This document shows, piece after piece, positions 40,179 to 43,325 of a stretch of 43,325 nucleotides of DNA; position 1 is the first letter of the stretch; each line of letters opens with the position of its first letter. The notes under the pieces were generated by a model. The model had not been told where the DNA came from and made no database searches. It worked only from the letters and a program-made list of their open reading frames with translations. The position numbers were made by a program, and so were the translations under genes. The DNA lies in the NCBI GenBank assembly GCA_964630455.1, contig CAZVVA010000001.1:1-43325 (forward strand). Direction: 5' to 3'. Source of the stretch: JAUWMI01 sp964630455 (lineage in GTDB: Bacteria > Sumerlaeota > Sumerlaeia > MWCT01 > JAUWMI01).

Positions 40179-40841
40179 TCATTTGGCTGTTTCCTCTTCG
40201 GTGAGTTGCCAGAGTGCGGCTAGCGCCTGGATGATCTCTCGGGATGCGGCGTCGGCGGCAAGGCGCAAACAGTGCCTAGCTGAAATGGCGCGCGGATTTA
40301 TACCCATGGATGGGTAGCCGCCATGCGGAATACGGACCGCAATCTCTACAAGGGGTACTTCGGTCTGAGCGTTACGCAGCACACCCTCCACCTGCAGCGC
40401 GGCATCTCCCATCCCGAAGCCAATCACGTAGCGCAGCAGGCCATTACCTCGCGTGACGTGGGTTATGGCGACTGACAACGTATCAACAGTGTAGCCAATT
40501 TCAGCATAATCATCAGTATCTTTTGATTTAATAATGATGAGGCGTGGTGCGAGTATGCGTAGTGCGTGCACGTAGAGACGCTCGCGCAGCAGCGCAGAGA
40601 CCTCCTGCTCCAGCGAGGGACGGATTACAGGCGGTGCGGCATAAGAAACTGGCGCAATGTAAAGAACATTAGGCGGTGTCAGCTCAGGCTGCCTTTGCAG
40701 GTGCCACACAACACCGTTCCCCGTATCTACGGGTTGAAGCGCCCCATAGTCATTGAGATGACCTGTCTGAACAAGCGGTGCTGCGCATGCAATCACGCCA
40801 GCCAGCAGACTGATAAGAATTGCAAGGCGCATGCATGTCAT
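40179..40841 (-). CDS. Hypothetical lipoprotein
   Basis: This 220-residue predicted lipoprotein has a signal sequence ending GVIAC with Cys19 as the likely lipidation site. The mature part resembles the DUF3313/DUF4410 type of small lipoproteins: VLYIAPVSY and a glycine-rich GNGLLRYVIGFGMGDAALQV followed by EIAVRI. The function is unknown. ATGs at 40841 and 40832 are both possible; GGGGGATGGGA lies upstream. It is a single gene on the minus strand between two intergenic regions. Confidence 0.75.
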   Translation of the reverse strand: MTCMRLAILISLLAGVIACAAPLVQTGHLNDYGALQPVDTGNGVVWHLQRQPELTPPNVLYIAPVSYAAPPVIRPSLEQEVSALLRERLYVHALRILAPRLIIIKSKDTDDYAEIGYTVDTLSVAITHVTRGNGLLRYVIGFGMGDAALQVEGVLRNAQTEVPLVEIAVRIPHGGYPSMGINPRAISARHCLRLAADAASREIIQALAALWQLTEEETAK

Positions 40842-41154
40842 GTCAGTGTCCCATCCCCCTTCTTATGTGTGGGATGTAATAAGCAGCGTAACAGGAATCA
40901 GACCGAGGCGTTACCAATCTCGCACAAACGTGTGAACTTGCCATTGCAATTTTTGGCCATGGCGGGTGTATTATCCATGCTGGGTGTGGCAGTGCAAGGC
41001 CAATGTGGATTGCGCGCAGCTTGTCCTCTGCAAACTCATTGACATTGGTGTGCACCCGACAGTAGTATTTATTCACGTGGCGAGTCGGATAGTGAGGCTA
41101 CGGTCAGTCGGTGACTTGCCGAATCGCGTTAATCTATCCTGCGAGTGAGTAATC
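40842..41154. other. Divergent intergenic region
   Basis: These 313 bases lie between the lipoprotein and TGS GTPase genes. I see no promoter or gene I can defend; frames here on both strands lack ribosome-binding sites and family similarity. Confidence 0.4.
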
Positions 41155-42159
41155 ATGCCTGCGAACTTGACTCCCGATTACCTGGCAGCAGAAAAGCGCT
41201 ATAGACAGGCCAAGACGGACGATGAGAAGCTGGCCTGTCTGGAAGAGATGCTTTCGGCCATCCCGAAGCATAAGGGGACCGATAAGATGCAGGCAGATCT
41301 GAGGCGGCGCATCTCGCAGATGAAAAAGCGCGCTTCTGAAAGCCAGACCAGGAGGCGAAAGGGGTTCTCGCATAAGATACCCAAAGAAGGGGCAGGTCAA
41401 GTCGTATTACTTGGTGCGCCAAACGTGGGTAAATCTCAGCTGCTGGCTGCGATGACTAATGCCAGGCCCGACGTGGCGCCCTATCCCTTTACAACCCGGG
41501 CACCCATTCCGGGTATGATGAGTTTTGAAAACTGTCAGATTCAACTGGTGGATATTCCACCGGTGTCGGACGAGCACACGGAGCACTGGATCCCTGAAAT
41601 CGTGCGGGCAGCGGATGGCGTGCTGCTGGTGATTGATCTGGGCTCCCCTGACGTGCTTCAGCAAGTAGAATATCCTATTGCACGACTGGAAAGGACAAAA
41701 ATCAAGCTGGTTGCCGCGCCTGAGGAATCTTGTCCGCCAAACGTGACGCAGAAAAAGACACTCCTGATAGCCAACAAGGCAGACATGGAAAAGGCACAGG
41801 AGATATTCAGCACGCTGAAGGATCTTTACGGTGAGCAATTGCCTTTGCTTGCCGTATCAGCGAAAAGCGGCGCGGGGCTGGATGAGCTCCGGCATGCAGT
41901 TTTTGACCTGCTTGAGATAGTTCGTATCTATTCAAAGTCTCCGGGCAAACAGGCGGATATGAACACCCCTTTTACAGTGCCACGCGGAAGCACGGTGCTG
42001 AATTTTGCTGAGGCCGTACATAAGGATTTCGCCGCGGAGCTTAGATTTGCCCGCATCTGGGGCAGTGCAAAATTCGATGGGCAGCAAGTCACCAAGGATT
42101 ACGTACTCGCTGATGGCGACATTGTGGAGTTGCATGTGAGCTTGTCAGTCAATAGGTAA
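41155..42159 (+). CDS. DRG/Obg-like GTPase with TGS domain
   Basis: This is a 334-residue GTPase resembling archaeal and eukaryotic DRG proteins. The N-terminal helical part carries IPKHKGTDKMQADLRRRISQ, the DRG-type leader. The G domain has G1 GAPNVGKS (87-94), a TT switch I (YPFTTRAP), G3 as DIPP (133-136), G4 NKAD (207-210) and G5 SAKSG (235-239). A C-terminal TGS domain begins near residue 267 (TPFTVPRGSTVLNFAEAVHK, then DYVLADGDIVELHVS). The G3 glycine of DxxG is proline here. GAGTGAG precedes the ATG. Such proteins are linked to ribosomes or translation; the exact role here is unknown. Confidence 0.88.
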   Translation: MPANLTPDYLAAEKRYRQAKTDDEKLACLEEMLSAIPKHKGTDKMQADLRRRISQMKKRASESQTRRRKGFSHKIPKEGAGQVVLLGAPNVGKSQLLAAMTNARPDVAPYPFTTRAPIPGMMSFENCQIQLVDIPPVSDEHTEHWIPEIVRAADGVLLVIDLGSPDVLQQVEYPIARLERTKIKLVAAPEESCPPNVTQKKTLLIANKADMEKAQEIFSTLKDLYGEQLPLLAVSAKSGAGLDELRHAVFDLLEIVRIYSKSPGKQADMNTPFTVPRGSTVLNFAEAVHKDFAAELRFARIWGSAKFDGQQVTKDYVLADGDIVELHVSLSVNR

Positions 42160-42701
42160 GGGTGGTCTTCCAGTGTACCTCTTCGGTGCGTACCGTACCT
42201 TCCAGGTGTAATCCCTGACGCTTGGCCGTGCAAACATTTCGTCTCAGGTGTTCCTCGAATTCTTCTTGTGCGATTTTTCTTGCCAATTTAGCAGCATTAA
42301 GGATCACCCTGTGTATCCGACCTGCTGTTGCTCTGTAAGTCTCCAGAACTCAACGGTTTTCTTTTATTATTGACAACAAGCGCCCCTTCATTTTACAAAT
42401 AGGGGATAGGATTGTTAGTGTAATTAGAATTTCAAAAAATCTGTTCATGGGTATCCAAACGTTGACAATTAAGGCAGTACATACGTCCATTAAACTGATG
42501 TAGGAACGGTTTTTTTCTTTGCCAGTGCAGCGGTGATGAGCAAGGCGCCTTGCCAGAATCCGCAGCAGACCGTTGAGGCGCATGTCATGCAAACATTTTC
42601 AAAAGATTCGCGTCGGGACAGCCTGAATGGCGGTTGAACATTTGTCAAGCTAGAGGAGTCTCTGAGCGAGGCTCTTCGCTGATTTAAAAGGGGGGAGTAA
42701 T
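42160..42701. other. Intergenic region
   Basis: These 542 bases contain a TTGACA within CGTTGACAATT (42460-42470) but no matching -10, and a 5-bp AGCGA/TCGCT hairpin near 42666-42681. No gene was recognised. Confidence 0.4.
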
Positions 42702-43235
42702 ATGAGAATAGGAGTTATGAGTGATTCGCACGGCGAAATAGTAAATGTGCGACGCGCTGCTGACCAGATGTGTGCGCTCGGAGTTGAGCTGATTATCCAT
42801 CTTGGCGACGATTATGATGATGCTTCGACTCTGCCGCGCGACAGGGTCAGCATTGTCAAGGTGCCCGGGGTTTTCAGCACGTACTACAAGGATCCGGCGA
42901 TTCCCAATCGCCTGGTGGTGCGCTTTGACGGTATTCGTGTCCTTATTACCCATACTCATGAAAGCCACGCAAAAGATCTACCGTCAGATCTCAGGCCTGA
43001 GGACCTTATTGCCGGCCATACCATTGACGTGGTGCTGTTCGGCCACAGCCACGTGTATGATATTCGCGAAGAGGATGGCATCGTGTTTGTGAACCCAGGT
43101 CATTTGAAGCCGGAAGATAAGAAAGGGCGGCAGCCGACGTTTGCCGTCCTTGACATTTCGGGGCGTCGGATGGAAAGTTGGATTTACGATCTCAGCGGGA
43201 ATGAAGTGCTCCGACATATGAGAGTTTTCGAGTAG
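42702..43235 (+). CDS. YfcE/MJ0936-like metallophosphoesterase
   Basis: This is a 177-residue calcineurin-like phosphoesterase. Metal ligands are visible as SDSHG (Asp8, His10), HLGDDYDD (Asp36), THTHE (His84) and FGHSH (His115, His117). The usual GNxD/GNHD segment, whose Asn bridges metal and substrate, reads VPGVFS here, so the Asn is replaced by Val57. It may still act as a phosphodiesterase or may have changed function. AGGGGGGAG lies 4-5 bases before the ATG, a strong ribosome-binding site. It stands alone on the plus strand; the last 90 bases of the window hold nothing recognisable. Confidence 0.9.
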   Translation: MRIGVMSDSHGEIVNVRRAADQMCALGVELIIHLGDDYDDASTLPRDRVSIVKVPGVFSTYYKDPAIPNRLVVRFDGIRVLITHTHESHAKDLPSDLRPEDLIAGHTIDVVLFGHSHVYDIREEDGIVFVNPGHLKPEDKKGRQPTFAVLDISGRRMESWIYDLSGNEVLRHMRVFE

Positions 43236-43325
43236 AGCACATAGCAAGCAAATCAAGCCAAGACGCTACGATATGAACTAGTGCATGGCCAAGGTTGTTT
43301 TGACGGATACGTGCCCGCCAGTGGC

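Noticed and set aside
40566..41076. Plus- and minus-strand frames around the lipoprotein start
   Set aside because: They overlap the lipoprotein gene or the intergenic region, with no motif, signal or ribosome-binding site.

Overview
This window is a bacterial chromosome segment, probably from a metagenome-assembled genome: it carries two 10-base N runs that act as scaffold-gap placeholders. The gene mix is typical of uncultivated, secretion- and signalling-rich Gram-negative lineages. It includes a large right-handed beta-helix protein with DUF4214, a Hanks-type kinase, a spermidine-synthase/TPR membrane protein, GGDEF plus HD-GYP in one chain, a DRG-like TGS GTPase, and anaerobe-type radical SAM and DUF2284 proteins. 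I think of the Sumerlaeota/Hydrogenedentota/Omnitrophota neighbourhood, but this is only an impression from gene content.

Layout. (1) 1-4870, minus strand: the str operon rpsL-rpsG-fusA-tuf, with a likely promoter at 4842-4871 and unusually long fusA and tuf leaders that contain hairpins. (2) 5312-8723, plus strand: a DUF2284 protein interrupted by an N gap, a zinc-ribbon TIGR04076-like protein, a radical SAM protein with a start-codon problem, and a PfkB-type kinase. (3) 8821-12425: a GNAT acetyltransferase (minus), then an ECF sigma factor, a possible non-zinc anti-sigma membrane protein and an orphan GspE-like ATPase. (4) 12426-18937: a 1691-residue secreted beta-helix protein (minus), flanked on both sides by islands of short palindromic and CACAGAG-type repeats. 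(5) 18938-22154: a receptor-like Ser/Thr kinase (minus) divergent from a FliA/WhiG-type sigma factor. (6) 22721-28637, plus strand: a surface-polysaccharide cluster of glycosyltransferases (one decayed), a methyltransferase and an O-antigen ligase/polymerase. (7) 28829-32902: a sugar-binding lipoprotein and a clan GH-A glycoside hydrolase with a CBM9-like domain. (8) 33301-36321: a dCACHE-PAS-GAF-GGDEF-HD-GYP protein. (9) 36467-40841, minus strand: a membrane/spermidine-synthase/TPR fusion, a repeat island and a small lipoprotein. (10) 41155-43235: a TGS GTPase and a YfcE-like phosphoesterase.

The most interesting structure is not a gene. About a dozen intergenic palindromes share constant ends (GTAGGGGC at one end, its complement at the other) but carry different, self-complementary cores. 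They sit at gene boundaries, and one contains the stop codon of a gene. Two longer composite units carry the same ordered flanks around different cores, as if cores were exchanged inside a fixed frame. One such palindrome lies just upstream of the fusA ribosome-binding site, where its arm could pair with the Shine-Dalgarno sequence. No CRISPR array, rRNA, tRNA, transposase or prophage was recognised.
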